Below are positions 44,653-53,360 of a stretch of 64,000 nucleotides of DNA, piece by piece. Position 1 is the stretch's first letter; each line of letters opens with the position of its first letter. This stretch comes from Salinivirgaceae bacterium (GTDB lineage: Bacteria; Bacteroidota; Bacteroidia; Bacteroidales; SZUA-534): assembly GCA_017474765.1 (NCBI GenBank), contig JAFVGW010000040.1, positions 62,001 to 126,000 on the forward strand, given 5' to 3'. Under the pieces are notes generated by a model. That model was not told where the DNA came from and searched no databases. It saw nothing but the letters and a program-made list of their open reading frames with translations. The position numbers and the translations under genes were made by a program.

Positions 44653-45187
44653 GTTTCCTTATTTCAAACTCTTTTTTGCGTATTGCCAGTTTATTACTAT
44701 TGTCCTCTGTTGCTTCTTTTGTAGGCAAATAAGAAATCCAGGCTGATTGGTTATATCCAACTTCATACTCTTTGTTCGATAACGCAATCGCCTGTGTTCG
44801 TTCTATCAAATGCTGCGCGTACTCCTTGTCCTTAATCTCCTCCAAAATTTCAATGGATTCTTTTGAATAGACTTCTATAGGTTTCAAAAACAAGGACGAA
44901 AGAAATAACTTATAGTTCGGAATAGACTGGTTCTCAATTTTATCTAAAGCCAGATTCATTTTGAAAATCAGATTCTTATAAAACCTAACATTCTCCTGTC
45001 TTTCCAATTCTTTTATTTGATTCCGCAACATACGGTTTGTTGCTTCATTACTTTCTGCAAGTTGCCTGTTAAGTCGCATCAACTGTCCATTTTGTTCATA
45101 TTGCATTGCAAGGCTCTTCTTGCTTAATGCGTTCATTTTTTCAAGAGAATATGTCTGGTATATGTGAAGTAATGTGTTTGTATTCAT
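44525..45187 (-). CDS. Coiled-coil protein, possibly the N-terminal part of a frameshifted gene
   Basis: A 220-residue soluble protein with a heptad-rich N-terminal half (SLEKMNALSKKSLAMQYEQ, QLMRLNRQLAESNEATNRMLRNQIKELERQ). No family recognised. Its last 25 or so residues (TSPFYGLSGNSDFILFICDD...) look like non-coding translation, while another frame there encodes the good transmembrane helix of the FtsK-gamma-like protein. The junction is A-rich (around 44630-44660), so slippage or an indel could join coiled coil, membrane helices and winged helix into one protein of about 400 residues. It starts about 65 bp after a structured RNA element. Confidence 0.7.
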   Translation of the reverse strand: MNTNTLLHIYQTYSLEKMNALSKKSLAMQYEQNGQLMRLNRQLAESNEATNRMLRNQIKELERQENVRFYKNLIFKMNLALDKIENQSIPNYKLFLSSLFLKPIEVYSKESIEILEEIKDKEYAQHLIERTQAIALSNKEYEVGYNQSAWISYLPTKEATEDNSNKLAIRKKEFEIRKLEKKNKKRENEESQTSPFYGLSGNSDFILFICDDFYDCDVCY

Positions 45188-45251
45188 AATCAATATTTTA
45201 CAATAAATTAAAACCTAATTGTCATCAGCCCCAACCTTTTCAATACGACAA

Positions 45252-45397
45252 TAAAAAAACGTGGACTAAAACTTCGTCTACGTTCATCAAGGCATCGCCA
45301 AACGCCCTACCACCTATATACGAATATAGCCCACGCAAAAAGCGTGAGCATCAACTAGTATTCGGTGGTATCTATTAATTGGCGATTTTAGATGAAC
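45252..45397 (-). ncRNA. Candidate structured RNA with nested stems and terminator
   Basis: On the minus strand nested complementary pairs are seen: GTTCATC (45391-45397) with GATGAAC (45282-45288); ATCGCCAA (45379-45386) with TTGGCGAT (45294-45301); CCACC (45364-45368) with GGTGG (45310-45314). Inside are two hairpins, CACGC-TTTTT-GCGTG (45332-45346) and CTATAT-TCGT-ATATAG (45314-45329). A terminator hairpin AACGTAGAC...GTCCACGTT (45259-45284) followed by seven T ends it. The outer stem's 3' strand overlaps the terminator's 5' strand. No long open reading frame. It may be a riboswitch-like leader of the coiled-coil gene 65 bp downstream or an independent small RNA. I cannot assign a known RNA family. 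Confidence 0.7.
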
Positions 45398-45581
45398 CAG
45401 AAAAGTTAACGCTTATTTATATATGTGTCTTACAATGTGTTACATAGGCAAAACATTTTAAACATTCAACAATAGTCAAAAATAGAAACATTTGCCCAAA
45501 TTGCACTTTTGGACTGAAGATTTTTTATTGAGCGGAATAAAATCCACGGATTCCTTTTATGACAATAAATACAAGATTAAT

Positions 45582-45757
45582 TATCTTGATAAAAGTGTAA
45601 GCCAAGCGCATTTTTATCTTGATAAAAGTGTAAGGCAAAGACGTTTTTATCTTGATAAAAGTGTAAATCGAATACATTTTTATCTTGATAAAAGTGTAAA
45701 GCAACCACATTTTATCTTGATAAAAGTGTAAAGCAACCACATTTTTATCTTGATAAA
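45582..45757. repeat. Repeat array D (33-bp period, 6 copies, no ATPase gene)
   Basis: TATCTTGATAAAAGTGTAA (19 bp) starts at 45582, 45615, 45648, 45681 and 45713, with a truncated sixth copy at 45746; spacers are 13-14 bp. TTTATC-TT-GATAAA inside the repeat is a near-perfect dyad. The array ends 25 bp before the mfd stop codon. Between it and the structured RNA (45398-45581) only AT-rich DNA is seen. Its design equals arrays A-C, but no ATPase gene adjoins it. Confidence 0.95.
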
Positions 45758-45782
45758 TCTCCGCGCCCGCCAAAATTTCCAT

Positions 45783-48700
45783 CTACGCCCCAGTGTTTTT
45801 CTCCGCCAATTTCTGCAAAAGCCCCAGCGCCTTCTCTACTGTCCGCACGCCGTCGAACGAGAGCACGAGTTTGCCGTTTTTCTCCTGCATCTGGCAGGTG
45901 CTGCGGTAGCGTTGCACGTTGCCGATGATGGTTGTGAACTGCGGCGACTGGTAGAAAACAGAATTCTGGTCGCTGACGAAACTGATGGTCATCTTGCCGT
46001 TTTTCAGCATTATACGCTCCATTCCAAGTCCAACGGCTATCCAGCGCAGGCGCACAACCTGAAGCAATTCAAGAATCGATTGCGGCACGGGGCCGAAACG
46101 GTCGGTCAGTTCCGAAACAAAGGCTGCAATGGCTGACTCGTCTTGCAGCGAGTCGATGCGGCGATAGAGATTGATGCGCTCTGATACGTTCTCGACGTAA
46201 CTGTCGGGAATGAGCAGTTCCATATCGGTATCGACGTGACAATCAGCCACAAACTGTATCTCATCAAACACCGACGTGTCAGTTGGCGAGCCATCGGCCT
46301 GACCGCTCTTCACCTCGCTTTCGAGTTCCGACTCTTTGAGTTCGACAAGCGCCTCATCGAGAATCTTCTGATAGGTTTCGAAGCCCAAATCGCCGATAAA
46401 ACCGCTCTGCTCGGCGCCCAGCAGATTGCCCGCTCCGCGGATGTCAAGGTCTTGCAGCGACAGGTTCAGGCCGCTGCCCAACTCACTGAAGTCCTCGATG
46501 GCTTTCAGGCGGCGGCGCGCCTCGTCGGTGAGAGTCTCGGGCGGGGGCGAAAAAATGTAGCAGAAAGCCTTGCGGTTCGAGCGCCCCACGCGGCCTCGCA
46601 ACTGATGCATATCGCTCAATCCGTAGCGCTCGCCGTCGTTGATGATGATGGTGTTGGCATTCGGAATGTCGAGTCCCGACTCGATAATTGTAGTCGAAAC
46701 CAGCACATCGTACTTGCCCTCCATAAAATCGAGCATAATCTGCTCCAGTGTGTTGCCGTCCATCTGACCGTGAGCCGTAATCACTCGGGCCTGCGGCACA
46801 AGGCGCGTCAGCATTCCCGCAATTTTCGGCAACTGCTCAATGCGGTTGTTGATGAAGAAAACCTGTCCGCCGCGGTTCAGTTCGAAACTGACGGCCTCTT
46901 TTATGATGCCTTCGTCGAACGTATGTACCTCTGTCAGAACAGGTTGGCGGTTGGGCGGCGGCGTGCTGATGACCGACAAATCGCGTGCGCCCATCAGCGA
47001 GAATTGCAGAGTGCGCGGAATTGGCGTGGCCGTCAAGGTCAGCGTATCCACATTGACTTTCAATTGTTTAAGTTTTTCTTTCACACCGACGCCGAATTTC
47101 TGCTCCTCGTCAACAATCAGCAAACCTAAATCTTTGAATTTAACGCTCTTGCCTATGAGTTTATGTGTGCCGATGACGATATTCAACTCACCGCTCTCGA
47201 GCCGCGCCAAAATGTCTTTCTGCTCCTTCGCGGTGCGCAGACGGCTCAAATAATCGACTGTGCAAGGCATATCGGCCAGACGCGCTTTGAACGTCTTGTA
47301 GTGCTGCATTGCCAAAATGGTTGTAGGCACAAGCACCGCAACTTGCTTATTATCAGCCACTGCCTTGAACGCGGCGCGAATGGCCACTTCGGTCTTGCCG
47401 AACCCGACATCGCCGCACACCAAGCGGTCCATCGGCATCGTGCTCTCCATATCGGCCTTCACGGCCTGCGTGGCCTTCATTTGGTCGGGCGTGTCCTCGT
47501 ACATAAACGATGCCTCAAGTTGCTGATTCATAAACGTATCGGGCGAGAAAGCGAAGCCCTTCTGCGCCTTGCGCTGCGCATAGAGTTTGATAAGGTCTTT
47601 GGCAATGTCCTTGACCTTGCTCTTTGTGGTGGCCTTGAGCCGCTGCCAGGCGCCCGAGCCCAGTTTGTGGACGGTGGGCACCTCAGCGTCCTTGCCCTTG
47701 TATTTCGATATGCGGTGCAACGAGTGAATGCTCACAAAAAGCACGTCGTTGTCTCTGTAAATCAGTTTGATAGATTCCTGATACTTGCCGTTGATTTCAA
47801 CTTTCTGCAGTCCGCCGAACCGTCCGATGCCGTGGTCGATGTGAACCACGTAATCGCCTATGTGCAAGTTATTTAACTCGGCCAGTGTGATTGACTCACG
47901 CTTGTTGAAGCCCGTTTTGACATTGTAGCGGTGGAAGCGCTCAAAAATCTGATGGTCAGTAAAATAGCAGATTTTCAGTTCGTTATCCACAAAGCCTTCG
48001 TTCAGGGTTTTCAGCACGGGAACGAATTTTGTCCGTATGCCGCGGTCTTTGAAAATCGATGTCAGACGGTCGTTTTGCGCCTGATTATCAGACAGGATAT
48101 GAATCCGATAGCCGCGGTCGGTATAGTCGTCGAGTGTTTGCGCGAGCAGGTCGAAATTCTTGTGGAAGACGGGCTGCACGGTGGTGTCGAACTTGATTGG
48201 CACGCCGCGCTTGTCGAGCATCTTGCCGCCCCACTCGCCGTAGGTCCGCGTGGCCACAAGTTTGTAGAATTGGTCGCCGTTGAGCGCCATCTGCGAGATG
48301 GTTTCGGCGTCGGCCCGCTCGGCCGCGTTTGTGCAGATGGTGTTTATCCGTTCAATGGCAACCGCCAGATTATTAAAGAAATAAACGGTCGAATCGCTGA
48401 AAAAGTCGGTAATCGGAATCCGCACATCGCCCATCTCGCGGTCGTGGATGTTGGGGATGATGGTGACGCGGTCGGGCGTGTCCTTAGTCAACTGACTTTC
48501 AATGTCGAAGGTGCGGATGCTGTCAACGTCGTCGCCAAAGAAATCGAGACGGAACGGCATCTCATCGGCAAACGAAAAAACATCGATTATGCTTCCGCGA
48601 ACCGAGTATTGGCCAGGCTCATAGACGAAATCGACGCGCTCGAAACCGTAATCGTGCAGCAACTCAACCAGAAAATCGTGTGAGAGCGTGTCGCCCTTGC

Positions 48701-49136
48701 TGATGACAAATGTGTTCGACGCCAGTTTTTCGGGCGAAACCACCCTTTCCATCACGGCTTCGGGGTAGGTGACCACAATCATCGGGCTTTGCGCCGACGC
48801 CACCTTGCCCAGCACGTCGGTGCGCAGCAGAATGTTGCTGCTGTCGGTGCGCTCGTGGTCCATCGACCGCTGATACGACGACGGCATAAACTCGATGTCG
48901 GCCGTGCCCAGAATGGTCTGCAAATCGTTGTACAGGTAGGCCGCCGATTCCATATCGGCTTCAACCAGCACCATCGACCGCCGCTGCAGCCTGAACGCCG
49001 CCCCCAGCACCATCGCCACCGACGAGCCCTTGAGCCCCTTGAGCGACACCACTGCCTGCCGCTCGGCAAGCGCCTGCACCAGCGACTTGACGCCGCGGTG
49101 ACCTTCCCATTCCGATATTAGTTGTGTCGGTTCCAA
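45783..49136 (-). CDS. mfd: Transcription-repair coupling factor Mfd
   Basis: A DNA translocase of about 1,117 residues that removes stalled RNA polymerase and recruits UvrA. N-terminal UvrB-homology region (about 25-340), RNA polymerase-interacting CarD-like domain (GDYVVHIDHGIGRFGGLQKV), and RecG-like helicase with VCGDVGFGKTEVAIRAAFKA (Walker A), IVDEEQKFGV (DEEQ box), TLTATPIPRTLQ and QLRGRVGRSNRKAFCY, ending in the TRCF domain. No ATG start exists. A TTG eight codons further upstream coincides with the TTG of the -7 box TATTTTTG (49158-49165), so the next TTG (MEPTQLISEWEG) is taken. The gene runs toward array D. Confidence 0.97.
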   Translation of the reverse strand: MEPTQLISEWEGHRGVKSLVQALAERQAVVSLKGLKGSSVAMVLGAAFRLQRRSMVLVEADMESAAYLYNDLQTILGTADIEFMPSSYQRSMDHERTDSSNILLRTDVLGKVASAQSPMIVVTYPEAVMERVVSPEKLASNTFVISKGDTLSHDFLVELLHDYGFERVDFVYEPGQYSVRGSIIDVFSFADEMPFRLDFFGDDVDSIRTFDIESQLTKDTPDRVTIIPNIHDREMGDVRIPITDFFSDSTVYFFNNLAVAIERINTICTNAAERADAETISQMALNGDQFYKLVATRTYGEWGGKMLDKRGVPIKFDTTVQPVFHKNFDLLAQTLDDYTDRGYRIHILSDNQAQNDRLTSIFKDRGIRTKFVPVLKTLNEGFVDNELKICYFTDHQIFERFHRYNVKTGFNKRESITLAELNNLHIGDYVVHIDHGIGRFGGLQKVEINGKYQESIKLIYRDNDVLFVSIHSLHRISKYKGKDAEVPTVHKLGSGAWQRLKATTKSKVKDIAKDLIKLYAQRKAQKGFAFSPDTFMNQQLEASFMYEDTPDQMKATQAVKADMESTMPMDRLVCGDVGFGKTEVAIRAAFKAVADNKQVAVLVPTTILAMQHYKTFKARLADMPCTVDYLSRLRTAKEQKDILARLESGELNIVIGTHKLIGKSVKFKDLGLLIVDEEQKFGVGVKEKLKQLKVNVDTLTLTATPIPRTLQFSLMGARDLSVISTPPPNRQPVLTEVHTFDEGIIKEAVSFELNRGGQVFFINNRIEQLPKIAGMLTRLVPQARVITAHGQMDGNTLEQIMLDFMEGKYDVLVSTTIIESGLDIPNANTIIINDGERYGLSDMHQLRGRVGRSNRKAFCYIFSPPPETLTDEARRRLKAIEDFSELGSGLNLSLQDLDIRGAGNLLGAEQSGFIGDLGFETYQKILDEALVELKESELESEVKSGQADGSPTDTSVFDEIQFVADCHVDTDMELLIPDSYVENVSERINLYRRIDSLQDESAIAAFVSELTDRFGPVPQSILELLQVVRLRWIAVGLGMERIMLKNGKMTISFVSDQNSVFYQSPQFTTIIGNVQRYRSTCQMQEKNGKLVLSFDGVRTVEKALGLLQKLAEKNTGA

Positions 49137-49157
49137 AATTCTGCCGTTTTGCGCGGG

Positions 49158-49165
49158 CAAAAATA
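49158..49165 (-). promoter_or_regulatory. -7 promoter element of mfd
   Basis: TATTTTTG on the minus strand matches TAnnTTTG. Its final TTG would otherwise be the upstream in-frame start of mfd, so it decides the start: transcription begins a few bases downstream and translation must start later, at the TTG ending at 49136. Confidence 0.6.
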
Positions 49166-49319
49166 GGGGATTTTGGATTTGGTTGGAAGATTGTTTTCTG
49201 ATGTTTTAAGAAACAGTAACATTTTTAAAATGTGACACTTACAAAAATTTTAAATGTTTTTCGCTTAAAACTTGTTAAACCGATGCCGTATAAATAACTT
49301 AGCACAAAAATCGAACACA

Positions 49320-50171
49320 ATGACAAAGTACATCGGGGCTCACGTGAGCACGCAGGGCGGTGTTGAGAATGCGCCGCTGAACGCCAGCGCGATAGGCGCA
49401 ACGGCTTTCGCACTCTTCACAAAAAATCAGCGGCAGTGGTTTGCCAAACCGCTCGAACCCGCATCAATAGACGCTTTCAAAGCGAATTGCGCCAAATACG
49501 GATACACCGCAAAGCAGATTCTGCCGCACGACAGTTACCTGATAAACCTTGGCAACCCCGACCCCGACGGGCTGCAGAAGTCGCGCGAGTCGTTCATTGA
49601 TGAGATGCAGCGGTGCGCACAGTTGGGCCTCGACCGATTGAACTTCCACCCAGGTAGCCACTTGAAACAAATATCTGAAGATGAGTGTCTTGCGCTTATT
49701 TCGGAATCGATAAACATTGCGCTCGAAAAAACGTCGGGCGTGACGGCCGTTATCGAGAACACGGCTGGCCAGGGTACAAATCTTGGCTTTACCTTTGAGC
49801 AGATTGCGCAGATTATCAGCAAGGTAGATGACAAGTCGCGCGTTGGTGTCTGCATCGACACGTGCCACGCCTACGCCGCTGGCTACGACCTGAAGACCGA
49901 AGAAGGCTTTGCCCGCACGTGGCAGAAATTCAGCGATGTGATTGGTTTTCAATACCTTCGCGGAATGCACCTTAACGACACAATGAAAGGCCACGCCAGC
50001 CGAGTGGACCGCCACCAGTCAATCGGCAGCGGCTTCCTGGGCGAGAACGCCTTCCGTATGCTTATGGCCGATGCGCGTTTCGACGGCATTCCACTCGTTC
50101 TGGAAACGCCCGACGAGACTCTTTGGCCCGACGAAATCAACAGGCTCAAAAGTTGGATTCCCGCCCAATGA
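49320..50171 (+). CDS. nfo: Endonuclease IV (AP endonuclease)
   Basis: A 283-residue zinc-dependent apurinic/apyrimidinic endonuclease for base-excision repair. The sequence matches the EndoIV family: [100 protein letters not shown] and PLVLETPDE, which supply the His, Glu and Asp zinc ligands. It starts at the family Met, not at the in-frame codon 48 bp upstream. It overlaps the following gene by 4 bp. Its divergent neighbour mfd is also a repair gene. Confidence 0.97.
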   Translation: MTKYIGAHVSTQGGVENAPLNASAIGATAFALFTKNQRQWFAKPLEPASIDAFKANCAKYGYTAKQILPHDSYLINLGNPDPDGLQKSRESFIDEMQRCAQLGLDRLNFHPGSHLKQISEDECLALISESINIALEKTSGVTAVIENTAGQGTNLGFTFEQIAQIISKVDDKSRVGVCIDTCHAYAAGYDLKTEEGFARTWQKFSDVIGFQYLRGMHLNDTMKGHASRVDRHQSIGSGFLGENAFRMLMADARFDGIPLVLETPDETLWPDEINRLKSWIPAQ

Positions 50172-50677
50172 ATCAGCAACTTTTAGCGCAATTGGAAGCC
50201 GAAGCGTCGCGCGCCAACACCGATTTTATTGCCAACTGGGCAGGCACCAACGCCGAACGCATTGCCGACCTGGTCGATATTGCCTTAAACGCTGACGGCC
50301 AGACGGCTGCACGGGCTTTGTGGGCGCTTGAGAAAGTGACTGCGGCACACCATAACATTTTGCTGCCGCATATTCCTGCCCTTGTTGCCGCCCTTCCGCG
50401 ATTCACATTCAGCGGAATGCGCCGCATCGCCTGTAAAATCCTGATGCTCACCGATGTTCCGCAAAAATTCGACGGCCCGATTGTCGATTTCTGCTTTCGA
50501 ATGCTCGAAACACCCGACGAGCCCATCGGCGTAAAAGCCAACTGTATGTCGCTGATTGCCAGTCGGCTTGCGGATTATCCCGAACTCAAACCTGAACTGA
50601 AAATGATTGTTGATTCAATAATTGAGAATTCGGGTTCAAAGGGATTTGCGGTGCGGGCACGGAAGGTGTTGAAATAG
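50168..50677 (+). CDS. HEAT-repeat-like alpha-helical protein
   Basis: A 169-residue helical protein of unknown function: [21 protein letters not shown], then repeated two-helix units ([80 protein letters not shown]) that look like HEAT repeats, as in DNA alkylation-repair AlkD-like scaffolds. No catalytic motif is visible. Its start overlaps nfo by ATGA, so translation is coupled; a role next to base-excision repair is plausible but inferred. Confidence 0.75.
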   Translation: MNQQLLAQLEAEASRANTDFIANWAGTNAERIADLVDIALNADGQTAARALWALEKVTAAHHNILLPHIPALVAALPRFTFSGMRRIACKILMLTDVPQKFDGPIVDFCFRMLETPDEPIGVKANCMSLIASRLADYPELKPELKMIVDSIIENSGSKGFAVRARKVLK

Positions 50678-50702
50678 GATAAAACTCGTTTAATCGGCTA
50701 AA

Positions 50703-52184
50703 TCAATCTTTATCCGATTCTTCAACAGCCTTTAAATCAGAAATTTTCGTTTTTTCATCCGAATAATAAACATCTATCGCCACAAGCAGTGCAGTGAAGC
50801 CCCAGAACGGAACCGAAGCCTTATCGGTATCGAGAAAATCGTTGAGCACGCCGTGGAAATAATATGTGAACAATCCGATGATGGCGGCCAAGCCAATAGT
50901 GTAGAGCATCGGGTGGTTGGCGCGGGTGCGGCGGATGGCACGGAAACCAGTGATAATAGTCGCAACCATCACAGCCAAAAGCGTGAGCGGTCCAAGGAAT
51001 CCCTCTTCGGCCAACGGACCAAGATATTCGCTGTGGGCATTGCCCAAATCGCCTTCGTTGGTGCTGATGATGGTGCGCTCATACGACATCTGATAAGGTG
51101 CATAGTAAAACATATAAGTTCCTGGTCCCCAGCCAAAAACGGACTTTTCGGAAAACATTCGCAACGCACAGTTCCAGCGATTGATACGCTCAAGATTCGA
51201 CGCATCGGTCGAAACATTGCTGATTGACTGCACGTGCTCGGCAAAATCGGTTGATGAGTCTTGATTGTTAGAGCGCATATCGCGCATCAGCGCATCGCCG
51301 AACGAGAGAAAACCGATTGCAAGAACGGCTATCCCTGCAACTATCAGCCTGAACTTTATATGCAGCTTAGCGCAGCACCAGATGCCAAACGCCCCAACCA
51401 GACTAACCCAGGCCGCACGCGAATACGAAAACACAATGCCAGCCAAAAGCAGCACAAGTAATGACAAATAGAAAAACCGTTTCCGAGAGGTAAACATCTT
51501 ACAGAAAACCAATGCAATAACTGGCGGAATGTAGAACGCCAGCATTGCTCCGTACGATGTGTGGTCTTTGTAGAACGGATTGGCCGACCAGTGGGCAATC
51601 TTTTCGTCGAAAATGCCGTATTTGGCGTGACGCACAAGTGCATAAACTACTACTACACAAAGCGCTACGGAGTAATAGACAATGTATTTTCTTGCATTGT
51701 CAGCATCTTTACGGAACACTTGCGTCATTACAAAATAGAGCGGAATAATGAACCAAAGTCTTGACAATAAGAACTTAAACGAGACTATTGGCTCGATGCT
51801 TGTTAAGCAAGTTATCAGCATCCACGCCAAATAAACGTAGATGGTGATGCTAACGGGATGCGTGAGTATGCGTCTGTCGAACTGTTTCTCATACAGTAAT
51901 TTAAATATAAAAAGCAGCATAATGCCAGCCAGCAGAGGCTCTGTCGGCAGAAACATATCAATGGGGAGGTTTGGCATCAGCTCGCTCAGCGGAATGGAAA
52001 GCGGAGCCATAAAGGCAATTACGAGCATCAGCTTGTCGAGTGCCAGAAAAGCCATTCCGACAAGGATGACAGCCACAGGCAACAAACTCAGCAGTGTGAA
52101 CTCATTGTAGATGCAAATCAGGTTCAGCACCGTGAATGCGGCCACGCAGGCGTATAACCACCAACTTTTTTTTGACTGAAACAA
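50703..52184 (-). CDS. O-antigen ligase/polymerase-type (Wzy/WaaL) membrane protein
   Basis: A 493-residue membrane protein with about 11-12 hydrophobic helices and the large periplasmic loop of the O-antigen ligase family, in which FGWGPGTYMFYYAP and LGNAHSEYLGPLAEEGFLG carry the conserved HSxYL motif. It would polymerise or ligate lipid-linked glycans. It is cotranscribed with the Wzz-type gene 2 bp upstream. The other polysaccharide genes lie 22 kb away, so this may serve that locus or another one. Confidence 0.9.
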   Translation of the reverse strand: MFQSKKSWWLYACVAAFTVLNLICIYNEFTLLSLLPVAVILVGMAFLALDKLMLVIAFMAPLSIPLSELMPNLPIDMFLPTEPLLAGIMLLFIFKLLYEKQFDRRILTHPVSITIYVYLAWMLITCLTSIEPIVSFKFLLSRLWFIIPLYFVMTQVFRKDADNARKYIVYYSVALCVVVVYALVRHAKYGIFDEKIAHWSANPFYKDHTSYGAMLAFYIPPVIALVFCKMFTSRKRFFYLSLLVLLLAGIVFSYSRAAWVSLVGAFGIWCCAKLHIKFRLIVAGIAVLAIGFLSFGDALMRDMRSNNQDSSTDFAEHVQSISNVSTDASNLERINRWNCALRMFSEKSVFGWGPGTYMFYYAPYQMSYERTIISTNEGDLGNAHSEYLGPLAEEGFLGPLTLLAVMVATIITGFRAIRRTRANHPMLYTIGLAAIIGLFTYYFHGVLNDFLDTDKASVPFWGFTALLVAIDVYYSDEKTKISDLKAVEESDKD

Positions 52185-52186
52185 GT

Positions 52187-53209
52187 CTATTTCTCTTTAA
52201 GGGACTCGACTCGCTGGGCAACTGAGTCATAAACAATCATTCCGAGCATCAGCAGTATTACGGCTGCCGCGGTGGTGGTCACAACTAAAAGCCAACGCAC
52301 TGGGTACGATTTTTTCTCGGCCACGGTTGCCTTGTTCACAACATACTTTTGCGGCAGATTCTGACGGGCATCAATCTGTGCCTCAGCAAGTTTGGTTCTC
52401 AAATCCGAAATTCGCTCCTTATCGAACAGAAGCTGATTGTAAATGTCGATGTAGGGGCCGCCTATCTCGCCAAGTTTGTCGAGGCGCTTCTGAATGTTGT
52501 CGGCAGCTTTGGTGTTGCCGTTGCTCAGTGCCACGCCTAATGCCGACGACAGGGCTTCAGCCTGTTTTTCGTAATCGACAACGCCCTTCTTACGAAGAAC
52601 GTTCAGTGTATCTTCCTTTGCCTGAATGTCTTGCAAAAGTTGGTCATACTCATTTTTTACGAGTTGAAGGGCCAAAATGGCTTTCTCGTGTATCATTCCG
52701 TTTTTCACTGTATCAACCAGTTCCGATATGTCGTTGGCAATGTTGGCAGCCACTTGCGGGTCGGTATCCCAAACGGTTATGCTCACCGACAAGAATTTGG
52801 TCGGCTTGATGACAATGTTCTTGTTGTACTTGTTATAAAGCTGAGTATAAGGATATTTCGAATCTTGTTTGATTTTGTAATGATTCATCAAATCGTATTT
52901 TTCAATGATTCGGTTGCGGATTTGGTCCGACTGCAAAACCTGCATCAGCTGGTCGAGCTCCTCATCCTCGCCAAGGCGCAAGATGCTTTTTCCCATTGAT
53001 GTGATTGAAAGCAAGTCTTGCGAAACAGAACCCGCTGCCGAAGGGAAAAGAATTACCTCCGATTTATATTTTTCTGTTATACAAAGTGATACGATTATCG
53101 AGAAAATGCCTGCAACGAAGCCTGTGATGATGATTGGCCAACGGCGTTTCCAAAAATACAGCACTAAATCAACTGCATCGAACTTAAACTGGTTTTGTTT
53201 TTCTTCCAT
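52187..53209 (-). CDS. Wzz-type chain-length determinant protein
   Basis: A 340-residue polysaccharide co-polymerase. Two transmembrane helices (about 26-48 and 302-325) flank a periplasmic coiled-coil domain (about 160-240, NEYDQLLQDIQAKEDTLNVLRKKG). The N-terminal VDLVLYFWKRRWPIIITG and the Pro-containing segment YPVRWLLVV before the second helix are typical. It sets the length of the polymer made with the neighbouring Wzy-like protein. The start MEEKQNQFKFDAVD is chosen for its position 31 nt after a TACCTTTG element. Confidence 0.9.
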   Translation of the reverse strand: MEEKQNQFKFDAVDLVLYFWKRRWPIIITGFVAGIFSIIVSLCITEKYKSEVILFPSAAGSVSQDLLSITSMGKSILRLGEDEELDQLMQVLQSDQIRNRIIEKYDLMNHYKIKQDSKYPYTQLYNKYNKNIVIKPTKFLSVSITVWDTDPQVAANIANDISELVDTVKNGMIHEKAILALQLVKNEYDQLLQDIQAKEDTLNVLRKKGVVDYEKQAEALSSALGVALSNGNTKAADNIQKRLDKLGEIGGPYIDIYNQLLFDKERISDLRTKLAEAQIDARQNLPQKYVVNKATVAEKKSYPVRWLLVVTTTAAAVILLMLGMIVYDSVAQRVESLKEK

Positions 53210-53239
53210 AATTATATGTTTCTGTTTTTTTTGAAACCG

Positions 53240-53247
53240 CAAAGGTA
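53240..53247 (-). promoter_or_regulatory. -7 promoter element of the wzz-wzy operon
   Basis: TACCTTTG on the minus strand matches TAnnTTTG, with a TTG (53269-53271) 21 bp upstream as a -33 candidate. Confidence 0.6.
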
Positions 53248-53305
53248 ACTAAAATTATTGTCGCCCGACAACGATTTATTGGCCACCGAATTTGCAGATT
53301 GACAC

Positions 53306-53332
53306 AAAAAAAGGATGCCGAAGCATCCTTTA
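53306..53332 (-). terminator. Rho-independent terminator after the serpin gene
   Basis: On the minus strand AAAGGATGC-TTCG-GCATCCTTTTTTT forms a 9-bp stem with a TTCG tetraloop and a T-tract, 28 bp after the serpin stop codon. Confidence 0.9.
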
Positions 53333-53360
53333 CGCAATTGTCCTAACGACTGAAGTTGTA

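Noticed and set aside
45492..45731. 79-codon open frame across array D with YLDKSV repeats
   Set aside because: The frame is open only because the period is a multiple of three; no start signal and no homology; the opposite strand is equally open.
46236..47876. Long plus-strand frames opposite mfd
   Set aside because: Shadows of the well conserved Mfd helicase domains; no independent features.
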